Of a DNA stretch of 64,000 nt, positions 1 to 11,724 are shown piece after piece (the stretch's first letter is position 1; each line of letters opens with the position of its first letter). The DNA is from Gracilaria domingensis (taxonomy: Eukaryota; Rhodophyta; Florideophyceae; Gracilariales; Gracilariaceae). The stretch is from positions 1 to 64,000 of the forward strand of contig VCMS01000230.1 in the NCBI GenBank assembly GCA_022539475.1, read 5' to 3'. The translations under genes and the position numbers were made by a program. The notes beneath the pieces were generated by a model, which saw only the letters and a list, made by a program, of their open reading frames with translations, did no database searches and had not been told where the DNA came from.

Positions 1-132
1 TTCTTAAGCAAACGCGCTTAGTAGGAAAAAGTAAAGAAACTGTTGATCTAAATATGACTGACTACGTATTTTTTTGAGTGTTACTTGACTGTTTGAGCTT
101 GGTAGAAAATCTAGTCACAAATACGCGCCCTG
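1..132. mobile_element. right end of a partial hAT-type MITE
   Basis: The stretch ends in ctagtcacaaatacgcgccctg. Its reverse complement starts CAGGGCGCGTATTTGTGACTAG, closely matching the terminal repeat of the complete MITE at 29988-30171 (CAGGGGCATATTTGTGACTA). Short gactgacta/tagtca motifs upstream fit the same family. The left end lies outside the window, so neither the target duplication nor the full length can be checked. No coding capacity is seen. Confidence 0.5.
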
Positions 133-552
133 CCCTAAATAACCAGCTTTAGCATGCGCATTTGTGGTCAAAACCCGCTTCAAAACCCAGTCCCATTGTT
201 TAGCATCCATCATCAGTGTAACGCTAATGAGCTGTTTAACGTGTTTGATGAAATTGTTCCATGACATGGACCGTTGAAAAGCGCGAAATTCACCGATCGT
301 ATTCTTTTCGATCATCTTCGTGTCACACGTTCACCGCTATAAACAATATGAACACGATTAATTGGCATTGCAGGTTCTTCTTTGAGTTTGATCATGTGGT
401 AGTCAATAAACATAAATATATAATGTATCAGAAGGTAGAAAAATTATATCATATTTGATTCTCGCTGCTTACAACAACCGGTTCATCTGCTTGGAAACGA
501 CGGACATAAACTGTTCTCGATGCACCAATCTCCCCCACCTTTTCTGAGAGAT
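133..552. other. host flank left of the Copia insertion, no gene recognised
   Basis: Only short frames without a recognisable motif occur here. The last five bases before the Copia LTR (548-552, gagat) are one copy of the target-site duplication; the other copy is at 15582-15586. The flank is therefore the old insertion site of that element. Confidence 0.5.
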
Positions 553-650
553 TGAGAAGAGGCAAGATCGATGGCCGCCCTGCCGGCGGTCGCCGGCGGG
601 CAAGCCCTTTATTAGGGGTTGCTACGTGGCCACTCGATGGCGTGGTGACA
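553..650 (-). repeat. Copia 3' LTR, 98 bp
   Basis: Matches 15484-15581 at 96 of 98 positions by eye, starts TG and ends CA on the plus strand, and is preceded by the target duplication gagat. It contains a GC-rich core with an inverted motif (gccggcggtcgccggc). At 98 bp it is exceptionally short for an LTR. Confidence 0.9.
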
Positions 651-751
651 GCGTGAGAACAAATGTTTGGCTGGCGGCGATCGGCGCTTATCTGGCATGA
701 GCGCACCGTTCGGTGCGTGATAACACGCCCCCTGATGAGCGCAGGTCGTCG

Positions 752-3683
752 TCAGGGCTTGCGGATGTGTCGCACGGGCCGTAAGTTCAGCAAGCGTATG
801 TTGTGCTCGAATTGTTGTGGTCGGAGTGGCTTTGTCATGATGTCCGATCGTTGTGCAGCAGACGGGACGTGTTCTGGCTTGATGTTTCTTTTGCGAATGT
901 GGTGTCGCAGAAAGTGGTGCCTGAGGTCAAGGTACTTTCGCTGCTTTGTCGAGCCTTGTTGGAGAGCGGCGCCTATTGCTGCTTGGTTGTCCACTTTCAT
1001 TGGCGTTGGATTTCTCATGGCAAAGCCCAAGAATTGAAGGATTCTTCTGAACATCACAGCGTCCCGAGTTGCAGCAGTGGCTGCATAGTATTCAGCCTCG
1101 CACGTAGAGAGAGCGGGGACAGACTGCTTTTTAGATGTCCAATCGACAAGACTGTCGTTCAAGAAATGCGTGGCCCCCGATGTGGAGCAGCGCGTGGTTG
1201 TGTCGGCCGCAAAGTCTGCGTCGGAGTATGACGTTAGTTGGTTGACTGAGACACTACGTGGGTAGTACAGCCCGTGGGTGGCAGTTGCTTTGAGATATCG
1301 GCCTACAGACTTGAGATGTTGCCAATGGCGTGCAGTAGGGTTGGTTAATGCAAGGGCCAATTTGGAGGTGACGAATGCAATGTCAGGCCTTGTGCAGTCT
1401 GAAAGCCATCGGAGGGAGCCGACCACCTGGGCATATAGACTTTTTGACTTCGTCGACGGAACGTCATTTGCGTCGGGCGGGTGGTAGCCGACACCGGACG
1501 TGTATGGAGTGCGTTTGCCATTGGCCTTTTCGAGGCCCAGCAGTGTGAGGATCTGCTGCACAGTGTGTGGTTGCGAGATAGCGATTGCGCCGTTGTCGTC
1601 TTTGGTGATTTTCCATCCGAGATATTGGGCGGGAGTGCCTAGTCGTTTGATGGTGTATTTTTGCTGGAGTTGTGAGAACAGCTTATCGATTCTATGTTTG
1701 CTTGTAGCAGCAATAACGAAGTCGTCGATGTTCAGCACTACAAAAGTGTACTGATTGTGAGGGTCGCGGGCAGCAAAAAGGGCTGGATCGTCGGGCGATT
1801 GTTCAAATCCGAGTGACTGTAAGTACTTCCATGCTTCTTCGAGATAGTAGTGGCCGGCTGGAGGGGTGCCATATAGATTTAAGATGAGCTGCCCGCCTGG
1901 TTCTGGATGTGTGTACGTGCCATCAAATTTTGGATGTTGTCTAACGTAGACTGGACTCGTGTGTCGGTACTTGTATGTATTGGCCGGTGCCGAGTGCCAT
2001 CACGACTATGTTCTGGGGAGTCACTCCATACATGTATCGGCAGGGTATTCCCCTGCTGTCGAGCTTGGACTGTAACTGAGTACTGGTGGGGAGTAAGGCG
2101 TAGCCGAGCTGGCCAAAGGCATGCAGTGCTCGAGGTTTGGCCGTGGAGCCGAATATGGCTGCGTATGGGGTTTTGCCGGTGGCTGAGTGTGGGGTCAGGT
2201 TGTACTTGAAAGCCGTGTCGCGGATTGCGTCTTCCCAGAACTCATCGCTAAGGCCGCTGTGGATGAGGTTGGCTCTCGCAACGGAGCAGAGTGTTTGATT
2301 GACACGCTCTGCAATGCCATTCTGTTGCGGTGTATAAGCGGTAGAGGTAACTTGGGTTGTGCCATGTTCGGAAAGTACGTGTCGCAGCGTTTTGCTCAAG
2401 TACTCTTTCGCGTTGTCGGAGAGGAATATGGTGGGGGACGTACCTGTTGCGTTTTGAAGAAGCGTAGGGCGAACGCGAGGATTTTGGACAAACCTTGTCG
2501 GTTTTGGCTGAAGTGGAGAAGTGTGCAGCTGTTTCTTCTGGATTGAAGTCCTTGTACGGTATCATTCTATCTCCGCGTACGGAGCATCGGGCCTTGCGAC
2601 TGATAATGTCTCCTTCTGGTGTGCGTTTGTATTTGTAGGTCATGGTTAATGGGATCAGTCGTTTTGGGAGCTGTGACTGTGGCAGCCATTTTATGGCTTG
2701 CAGCTTGTCGAGCTTTTCGAGCTCTGTGTTGTGTGCTAGTGACCATGCTCGTGCGTCCGGGTATTTGGTGGCCTGCTTTCTGCTCGTTGGTGCGGGGGTG
2801 GTGTTTGTTACTTTGTTTGGTGTGCGATGCGGCACGTGGTTTTTAAACGCGTTGGACTGTGATGCCACGGGGTCTGTGGTTCGGGAGTAAGGATGAAAGT
2901 TGTTTTGACTGCGGGGTAGTGGGGCTGGTATGGTCTCTGGTTTGGAGTTGTGGAGCGGAATATGCGTTTCGGAGCTTTCGGAGTGGACGGTTTTGGCGGT
3001 GCTGGAAGGGGATCTTATATTGAGTGTGTAGGTGTTATTGTTCCAGGAAGCGGTGCCAAGTACTTTAATTGGGATGGTGCGACTGAGAATGTATGCATTG
3101 TGTGGTGTAAATATGACGGGACCGAGGTTTTGCGTGATCGAGTGGACGGAAATGAGGTTTCCATTAACATTTCGGTTGATGAGTGTGGGGATGTTGACGG
3201 AGGCCCCCAAATCACTGATCATTCGAAGAGTGCCGCTCTTCGTTGTCTGTAAGGGTGTGGGCGATGCGGTGTGTGTCAGAATTGGGGTTTCGAGGTCAGT
3301 TTCGTCTTCTGTGCAGTGCGATACGATGCTCGGGTGAGCGCCCGAGTCCAGTGAGTACGTACACTGTTGGGGGTCTGGAGTGTCGGTTTCGGGAAGGGTC
3401 TCGAGTGCTTTCATGGCCTGAGCGATTTCAGCGGCGATGGCGTCGTCTGCGGCGGAGGCCTGCTTCGCGGTGGAACGACCACGCGTGTTGCGTGGTCGAG
3501 GTGGTTTGATATCATCGATTTTCTTGGTTAGGTCGAGTATAGCATTCCGAAGACTTCGCGCGCTGGATCCTCCATATCGTCCGCGACCACGACCGCGCCC
3601 TCCCCGATAAGAACTGCCGCTAGGGCGGTGCTGTGTGGATGACGGTCGTGTGCCAGAGAGGTCCATTGGGGTTTGCTGAGAAA
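752..3683 (-). pseudogene. Copia protease-pol remains (fossil)
   Basis: Reading from 3683 downward on the minus strand, an RGG-rich basic stretch is followed by an aspartic protease signature (YSLDSGAHPS). Further on come integrase core and C-terminal signatures (YTPQQNGIAERVNQTL, GKTPYAAIFG), a Copia reverse transcriptase catalytic region (VVLNIDDFVI) and RNase H with the typical SKKQ and EAEYYA motifs and a DLRHH segment, ending at 752. The family assignment is firm. The region is broken in several places, and its segments do not all keep the usual protease-integrase-RT-RNase H order, so it is a decayed and rearranged copy. Confidence 0.85.
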
Positions 3684-4427
3684 TGTGGTGCAAAACCCTT
3701 GACGGGGAAAACAACAAGCCGCGTCGCGGACGAGCACCTCAGGGTGTTCAGGCCCTGCTCCCTGTGAAGGGCAGTCGAGCGGCAGAACCCTCCGATAGGG
3801 CCAACACGAGCCGGGTGTAAATCCGGGTGGCCCCGATCTGGGCGTGCAGTCGGAGGTAGAAGGGGTAGAATCGGCGTAGGTATCCGGATGGTTCCGGCGA
3901 GCCACAGCGAGTGGGGGTATCCAGCCCAACGGTATGGGACGACAAAAGATCAACAAACGAGCCGCACTGCGGAGCACTGACTCGTGATGAGCGGGAAAAC
4001 TCGCGAGACAAATAAAACAAACCTACAATGTAGGGCAGAGTAGCGAAAGCCGTAAGACGGAAATGAAAACAATAAAATAGATAAGAAAAGTGCCGTGACG
4101 ACGGATTAGTACTTCTCAGGGACGGAGGTTGGTTGATCAGCCCGGAATTGCGGCGGTATTCCCCAGGATGGGGCTGGTGACCGTGCGCAAGCGGCAAGAA
4201 GATCAGAGCCAAAGGCCTCGTTGAGGTTTTCTGAGTGAAGCTGGCGCGCAGTCGGCACACCTAAGTACTGTGGAGGCCGAGGCGTGCCAGTGTAAATTCC
4301 TAAAATATTAGGCAAAATAAATTACTAATTCTAAGAAATGTGCCAGCAGGCCGGGGTCCAGCAATGGACACCCGGTGCATAATATGCACTGTAAAATGCG
4401 CATAATATTGGCGTAATTTGCACTACA
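3684..4427 (-). repeat. Gypsy 3' LTR, 744 bp
   Basis: Nearly identical to 13899-14642. Its inner boundary is preceded (minus-strand sense, 4428-4443) by a purine-rich tract of the GAGGAGGGGGAGA type, as expected for the plus-strand primer of an LTR element. Confidence 0.92.
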
Positions 4428-6203
4428 TCTCCCCCTCCTCAGGACGAGGCACAACGCGCAAAGATGCGGTTGACGAGCCCGGAACCCGGCAATCCATCCT
4501 CGCAAGCCGAACTCCTCGGTCGAATCGTCCCAGATCCCCCAGGGGGCTTCTCGCGTAGGGCAGTGACCACGAGCCTCCTTGTCGAGGTGTCGACAACGTC
4601 AACGACGGCTCCGGACTGCCCGCAGGTTTCTCAGGTCGTTCGCGAAAATTCCCAGTGTTGGGCTTCCCTTCCGCATCCTAGCGGCTGTACGTGTCTCCTA
4701 CACAAGCGACAATGAGTCCTACATCCTCCTCAGAGAGGCTCCCGTCCACGACGGTGGGCGTCATTGAGCGAAAATCCCCGACTGATATCGGCTACAGTAC
4801 GTCCTTCACCAGTTTCGGCACTTCCCAGTTTTCGGCTTGCCGTCAAGTACGGAGCAAACCGGCTAGTCGGATATTTCTCCTGCGTCGTACAAGACGATCG
4901 AGCCCAAAAAAGTTGGATTTGAAGACCGGGAAGTGCCTCAAACGAGGTCTTTTCGGTTCAGGTATACTGTAAACAACCGAAATTCGGCAAACTGACCATC
5001 TCCGCTGAGCGGCTTGAACGATACCCGAACTCGGCATTCCCTCGCATTCCTTGTAGCCCTGCCAAATCTCTATTTGGATGGCAGTTTCCGTCTCAATCCG
5101 CTGCCGCGTTGCGGAGATAGCGCTGTCCCAAGTTGTGCTAAAAATAGCCTGACAGGGGGTGTTTTCGCGAGCGCCATAACTTCACAACCGTTGAAGACGG
5201 CAATAAGCCATTCAACTCAAGTTTAACTCTCTCTAGGTAGAGTCAATGTACGCCGAAAGATCGGAATTTGCTCCCGATTAAGTGGGTCAAACGCGATCGT
5301 TCCAGTTCGGACATCCCAAAAGGGCAAGTTGATTGACCGACCGAGATGAGTTCGGAACTTCGCGTCCAGCCTTCCCCCAAGGAAAGGGATCTCCCAGAGG
5401 CGCTTCGTACCATCCAAAGAGTTGGTCTAGCGATGCCGAGATCTTCGGGAATGCCGTGTGACGGATACAGCACATGTCCGATCCAGCGTACTGGAAGTAC
5501 TGTAGTGCTCAAACCTTCGTCACAAATGAAGGCGTACCGTCAACAAACGGACTTCGAACATGCCGTAGAACGGTTCAAAAGATGGCAGACACCCATGAGC
5601 GTGCATATAACTCAAGAACACTGGGCTATGAAACCGTGAAAAGCGAGAACGGTCGAGAGCAATTTTCCAGTAATGGCGAATGTAAATCCGTCTTTGCGGC
5701 AAAGAAACCGACGGAACTCGGCACTGTGCGATATGTATTGGCACCAGAAGGTGGTATAGATGATAGGGCATGACCAGGATAGTAGTGGTAATTCATCCAG
5801 CCGTTGCCGGCTTGGCTCAAAATTTCTCTTCTGCTCTCCCCTTCTCAGTGGGCAATACCTCATTCAAGGCTGTTGCGAATGACCCGCGAGAGAGAGGCTA
5901 GCCTTCCGCAGTGAGCGGCTGTAGAATCATAACTTCATAGTCTTCATTCCAGTATCCTGGCTTCTTTTCCTTCTTCTAGGCTTCTTTCTTCTTCTTCTTC
6001 TCCACTGTAAAGTGGCTTCCGCGTTTCGCGGCGTGTATTGTCAGCGCAAAGCTGTCCGCGTAGGGCGGCTTGGTGCTCTCAACTTAACTTGGTTGCATCC
6101 GCTCGAAGCGGCTTATTTTTGCGTAATGCAATATTGTCCGCATGAGGCGGCATATTCCGTCTGAGACGGCTGTGCTCAATAGAGACGTGGGTGGTCAACC
6201 CAC
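4428..6203 (-). other. long non-coding 3' region of the Gypsy element
   Basis: About 1.8 kb separates the chromodomain end from the 3' LTR. Short frames occur on both strands but none shows an envelope, capsid or other recognisable domain. A CT-rich run near 5950-6000 reads as a polypurine stretch on the element's sense strand. I see no third gene here. Confidence 0.6.
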
Positions 6204-9200
6204 TTAGGCCTTGTCCAGCGTAGCCGGTATCGGTGTCCGTGTGCGACGGTGGTACTGCAAGACCTTCGAGCGAGGCAAGTGCTCAATGGGCTCGTGCGTA
6301 TCCTCTGAAGAGGCGTAGCCGTACCAACGGACTCGATACAGTAGTTCCCCGTCAGGGGCGTAGCCGTGACTTACCAGACGGTCAATGACATATTCCTCAT
6401 CGAGAACACTCCGCTCTGTGTGCGGCTTGCTTGAAGAATCCTCTTTCGAGGCGTAGTCGTCGCTTCTCCCGTCGTGGGCATCGTCGTTCGTGATCGGCTT
6501 CCGTCCTGACGGCAGTACATCCTGTACGCCAGGCTTTGGTCTCCGTGACCATGGTACTTTCCTGACCACCATGCTTCCAGATTCCTGGTTCTTCTCCCCA
6601 TGCTGCTGGGCTGTGACCGTGCTTCGGTCTTCTCGAATAGCGAGCTTCCGGCGTTACGGAACAATCTCCCGTTGCGACGGTGAACGGTCCGCAGAGCGGT
6701 GAGCCAGCGAGTGGTGTTCTGGCACGTGCCGTGGCGGCGGTTCGCCGCGCGCTGCGGTTTGCGACACCTGCGCCTTTGCATGGCTGTCAAGAGCCGATTC
6801 AAATTCGGAATTTTTTGAACCGTTTTTAGGCGGCGCCAGGTCTGTGGCTGGCGCGTGCCCGGCTTGCGCACTGTAATCCTCGGTTGGAGGCAGATCTCCC
6901 ACGGAGCTCGACACTTGGCGCGACGTGCACGCGTCGTCAGTGCTTGAGTGCTGCCCACTTGCTGTGGCTTGACTGTTCGCCACACTGGTGGTTGGTTCCG
7001 TCTTTCTGACGGCTTTGGCACTCGGTGCTGCACCAAAATCTCCCGAAGTCGGGTCTGCCGTAACAGCACGGTTTTTTCGAACTAACTCTTCTTTCTCCGG
7101 ACTTCCGGCTTTGCGATTCACCATAGTGGTGCCTTCCACCTCAGCCTTCCGTGGTAACGGCGCGTCCTTCTCTTCCGGTCTTCCGGCTGCAATCGTCACC
7201 GAGGTGGCGTCCTTCTCAGAAAGCCTCCGCGATACTGTGCGATCCCTCCGGCTTTCCGGCTGCAAATCACGTACCACATCGGTACTGTGTTCCCGTTCTT
7301 GGGCCTGCAAACGTAACTCCGTTCGCGACGGCGGTGGTGAGCGAGAGTGATCTTCCTCTTCTTGAGGCTTCCGCGGTAGCCGCGCGTCGTTCTCTTCTTT
7401 CCGGCTCTCCGGCTGTGTGTCGCGCGTTGACGCGCCTTCATCACGACTTGCGTGCGATACCGAGGCCTGCGAAGGCGACTCCGTCGACGACGGCGACAAC
7501 GAAAAAGGACGACCTGCCTCCTCTCCCTCCTCAGTGGGAGTGTCGGGGGTGGCGGCGAGTATCCCCATAGGGGCCCTTATCCGCGTGTGCACATGTGCGG
7601 CATTGGAGACCGACCGGTCAGATTCCGGCTTAGCAGGCAAATGGGCAAGTCCGCGATCGGGATGCGGCAACACAGACGGTTGAGCGCGGGTACCCGCCGC
7701 GGAGTCTGTTTCCGTTTCGACGGCTGTTCCCACAGTGGGTGCGGTAGGGGCCGACGATGACGGTAGCGAATCCTGCGAAACAGGCTTTGGCGCAGGCGTT
7801 ATGCGATCTAGCGACAAACGCTCGTGCTCTCCCTTGATATCAAGGACAACCGTTGTGTCGGTGACAGCAATAACCCGGAACGGGCCGCCCGCGATAGGAG
7901 AAAGCTTGTGGCGCTTCTCCTTTTCGGGGTTGTAGTACTCCTTCCGTACGAAGGCAAAGCTACCTTCCCTGATCTGAGGGGCACTCTTACGCACTCTAGC
8001 GTCGAAATTCCGCTTGTATGCGGCCTGGGCCTTAGCGATATGCTGCCCAACTGTAGGGATAATGTTCTTAAGCCAGTCCTTCCAGGCGTCCCTGTGTAGA
8101 CGGGGTGACGGAAACTTATCCAAAGTTGGCTGTGGCTCGATAGCCACCGAAGGTGGGACGCGTGATAGCACAAGCTCGAACGGTGAGATTCGAGTCGTGC
8201 GATGAACCTGCGTATTGTAGGCATAAGTCACCGCATCGGTGTACTGATCCCATTCCGACGGATGCTCGGAAACAAACGTCCGCAATGCGTTGAGCATCGT
8301 GCGGTTAAAACGCTCAACCTGCCCATTACTCTGGGGATGATATGTTGTCGTAAACCAGTTTTGGATCCGCAAGATGCGGCATACGTCCTGAAAGAACTTA
8401 GCCGTGAACTGCGGTCCATTATCCGATAGTAAGTCAATCGGCGGTCCCTAGACAAAAACCCAGTGAGTAACGAAAGCTTGGGCGACCGCACTAGCAGTAA
8501 CCTTCTTTAAAGGCACAGTCCGTACCAGCTTAGAAAAGCGGTCGGTGATAACAAGCAAAAACCGGTTTCCCCGGCGGGTGCGAATAAACTCGCCGAGTAG
8601 ATCGATCGCTACAAACTCCAGTGGAGCCCTAGCAGGGAATAGTGCCAACTTCTTGGAATACTTATGCAGCTTGACGCGGTTCTTCGCGCAGTCAGAACAT
8701 CCACGAACAGTGGCGTACGCGTCGAAAGCCATTGCTGGCCAGTAAAAGTCCTTCCGTAAGGTGTAGTACAACTTCCTGCCACCAGGGTGGGCTGACAACT
8801 TCGCATAGTGCGACAAATGCAGTACTCGTGACTGAAGTGAGTGCGGAACCACAATCTGTGGCCTGTTTCCGACAGTTCGGATTAGAAATCCTTGGTCGTT
8901 CTCGACGAAAGGCAACTGTGCTCCACCGTTTAGACGACTACGAATCTCCGTACAGAAACGGTCGGTGTGCTGCTCCCGGATGAGTTCCTCCGGCTTGATC
9001 GGTACGAAAGAGCCCGGTTCGGGTTGCGTGTCTGACACGGCTAAAACAGCATCGTAGATGTCCCATCCTTCCGATTCTTCATCGGCATCGCTCGAGCCGT
9101 CTTCCACGAGGAAGCACGGTATCTCCAGATCATCGACTGGCGCAGCTTCAGCCGCTGTTTCCAAGCGGGACAGTGCATCAGCCTGAGTGTTCAGGAGTCC

Positions 9201-11608
9201 TTTCTTGTAACGGATTTCGAAATCGAATTCCGACAAGCGAAGTCTCCACCGCATCAAGCGGCCAGATGGCTCTGCTATAGAGAGTAGCCAGCGTAATGCC
9301 GAATGATCGGTATGAACAATGAAGCGGGTCCCCATAAGATAGGGCCGCAGTGTCTGTAACGCCCAGACAACTGCCAAGCACTCCTTCTCGGATACCGAGT
9401 AATTCCTCTCGTGAACGTTGAGGCTCCTTGACCAATACCCAATTGGCAATCGCTCGCCATCATTGGTGGTCTGGAATAGGGCACAGCCGACTTGGTAGTC
9501 GCTCGCATCCGTATCTACTGCATATGGCAAACCAGCCCTAGGCAGGGATAAAACAGGTGGCGATGTCACCGCGTCCACGAGCGACGAGAAAGCCGCGACC
9601 TTGCGGTCGTCGAATTCTTCCAGATCGACTGGCTGTCCTTTGCGAAGAAGCTCGTTCAGAGGTGCAGCGATATCCGCGAAGTTCGGAATGAAGCGGCGAT
9701 ACACATTGCACAAGCCGAGAAAAGATCGGAGTTCCGTCTGCGTCCTCGGATGCTTAGCCTCTTTGAGGGATTTCACGCGTACTTCGTCAATCGAAAGCCG
9801 TCCCGGACGGATAACATGGCCGAGATACCTGACGGTTTCGGTAAAGAACTCACACTTCTTGAGCTTGAGCGTAATGCCTGCATCGCGTAGGACTCGCATC
9901 ACATCCCGTACGTGGGTCAAGTGCTCATCCAGGTTGCTGGAGTAGACAATGATGTCATCCAGGTATACCAGGCAAGTCTTTCACTTAAAGCGGGCTAGCA
10001 AAATATCCACAGCTCGTTGAAAAGTGGCTGGCGCGTTCGTTAACCCAAAGGGCATCCGATTGAATCGGTACAATCCTTCATGACAAACGAAGGCTGTTTT
10101 GTCACGATCCTCAGCCCTCACGGGAACTTGCCAATAGCCCCAATTCGCGTCTAGGGTTGTGAACACTTTCGCGTCGCCCAATGAATCGATGCATTCATCC
10201 ATTCGTGGGATAGGATACACATCCTTGACCGTAGCCGCGTTTAGCTTGCGGTAATCGATGCAAAATCGCCAAGACCCATCAGCTTTGGGCGCGAGCACTA
10301 CCGGCGATGCCCAAGGTGACTGAGCCGGCTCGATAACTCCAGCGCGGAGCATCTTCTCAACTTGAGCTTTCTCCTCCTGCCGAGCTGTCGGTCCTGCCCT
10401 GTAAGGGTGCTGTGAAATGGGCCGAGTATTCGGTAGCAAATCAATCCGATGTTCGGTAATACCAATCTTACCCAGAGTGCCATCCCACATGGGCGTGAAC
10501 TCCTCAAGCATGTGCCGCAATTTATCGCGGTGAGTCTCTGGGACATGTTCAAGATCCAGAGACTCCAGTTCCTGTACTGCCTTATCCTTCGTGTCAGCAG
10601 CACTCAGGTCTGTATCATTACTGCCCGACGAGGTCGGCAACGCTTCCTTCGACAGGCTGCGGTTATTCGCATCCGACGAAGTCGGCGTAGCATCTTCCGA
10701 CGAACTGTTCGGTCCAGTCGTTTCGGAATTGTTCCGTTCCGCCTCCCCCTCCTCAGCTTCGAGGATTCCGAGAACCTCGGCAATAGAAACCTGAGTAGGC
10801 ACTATAGCCGCAGGGTGCGGAAGCAACGAACCAATAACTTGGCTCCTAACCAACCGTTGAGGAAAACGGCTGAAGTTCGCAACCAGCACCTGAAAAGGCT
10901 TCTCGGGTTCGACGAAAACAATCCCATTAGCGAGGGCAAGCTGATGCTTCTCCTGTAACGCAGGCAACGGTTGTACCGTTTGTAAGCCACATTGTGGGGA
11001 CGTCACAGTAACCCAGACCTGTGATTCAGGCGGGATGGAAATGGGCCGAGCTACTCGGAGCTTTGTAGACTTCCGTTCATCGGCTGTAGGCTTCTGTGCC
11101 GCAGGCAAAGGGACTTGCTTCTTCAGAGCCCGGCGCAGGGGACGCCGAACGATCGGTACAGTAGTCCATCTTCCATTTCGATGGTTCGCTTCCGCGGTCG
11201 AATTGCATCGACGAAGCGGTCACAGAAGTCGCAGCCGAGGATAACCGGCGCAGCGAGTTGCTTGCAAACCAAGAAATCGAGCTTCGCCACGTAGCGGCCA
11301 AGCCTGACGAGCAGGTCTATTACTCCCACAGTCGAAAGTGGCCGATTGTTCGCATCCGCTATGTCAATCTGCGGCGCCGCACGAACGCGAGACCGCAAGT
11401 GCGGCGGAATCATCGATTCAACCAAGAAATTTGGCCCAGCTCCTGTATCGAGCACGGACAACTGCCGAACCATGTACTGGTCGGAAACACCCAGGTCGGC
11501 GTAAACTTTGTAGTTACGTTTCGCCATGATCAGGACTCTATCCGGGAACCGGCTGTTCTTAGACCGTATCCACGGGCGACGCAAGACACCAAGGTGCTCA
11601 GAGTCCAC
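6204..11608 (-). pseudogene. Gypsy pol region with C-terminal chromodomain (fossil)
   Basis: On the minus strand from 11608 downward are an aspartic protease (VLDTGAGPNFLV) and a Gypsy-type RT (MPFGLTNAPATFQ and neighbouring blocks). RNase H follows (DTDASDYQVG, HTDHSALRWLL), then the integrase H2C2 zinc region (HPGGRKLYYTL, CSDCAKNRV), the integrase core (YHPQSNGQVERFNRT), and a GPF/Y-like module. Next is a long serine-, arginine- and glutamate-rich linker, and last a chromodomain near 6204-6420 (VIDRLVSHGY, LLYRVRWYGY). Domain order and motifs are diagnostic of chromoviruses. The region is broken in a few places. The low-complexity linker between integrase and chromodomain is unusually long. 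Confidence 0.88.
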
Positions 11609-11724
11609 GTCTGTAGTGGCCAGTTTCCTCGAAAGGATTGTGACCGGGGAGCGAGGCTTCTCAGCCTCAGGCGCACTAAACCCCGTCGCTGGGGGCGCCT
11701 CTCCATTGCTGGAGGCTCCCTTGC

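Noticed and set aside
4428-6203. Envelope-like third gene of the Gypsy element
   Set aside because: Only short frames, with no signal peptide, membrane or envelope motif.
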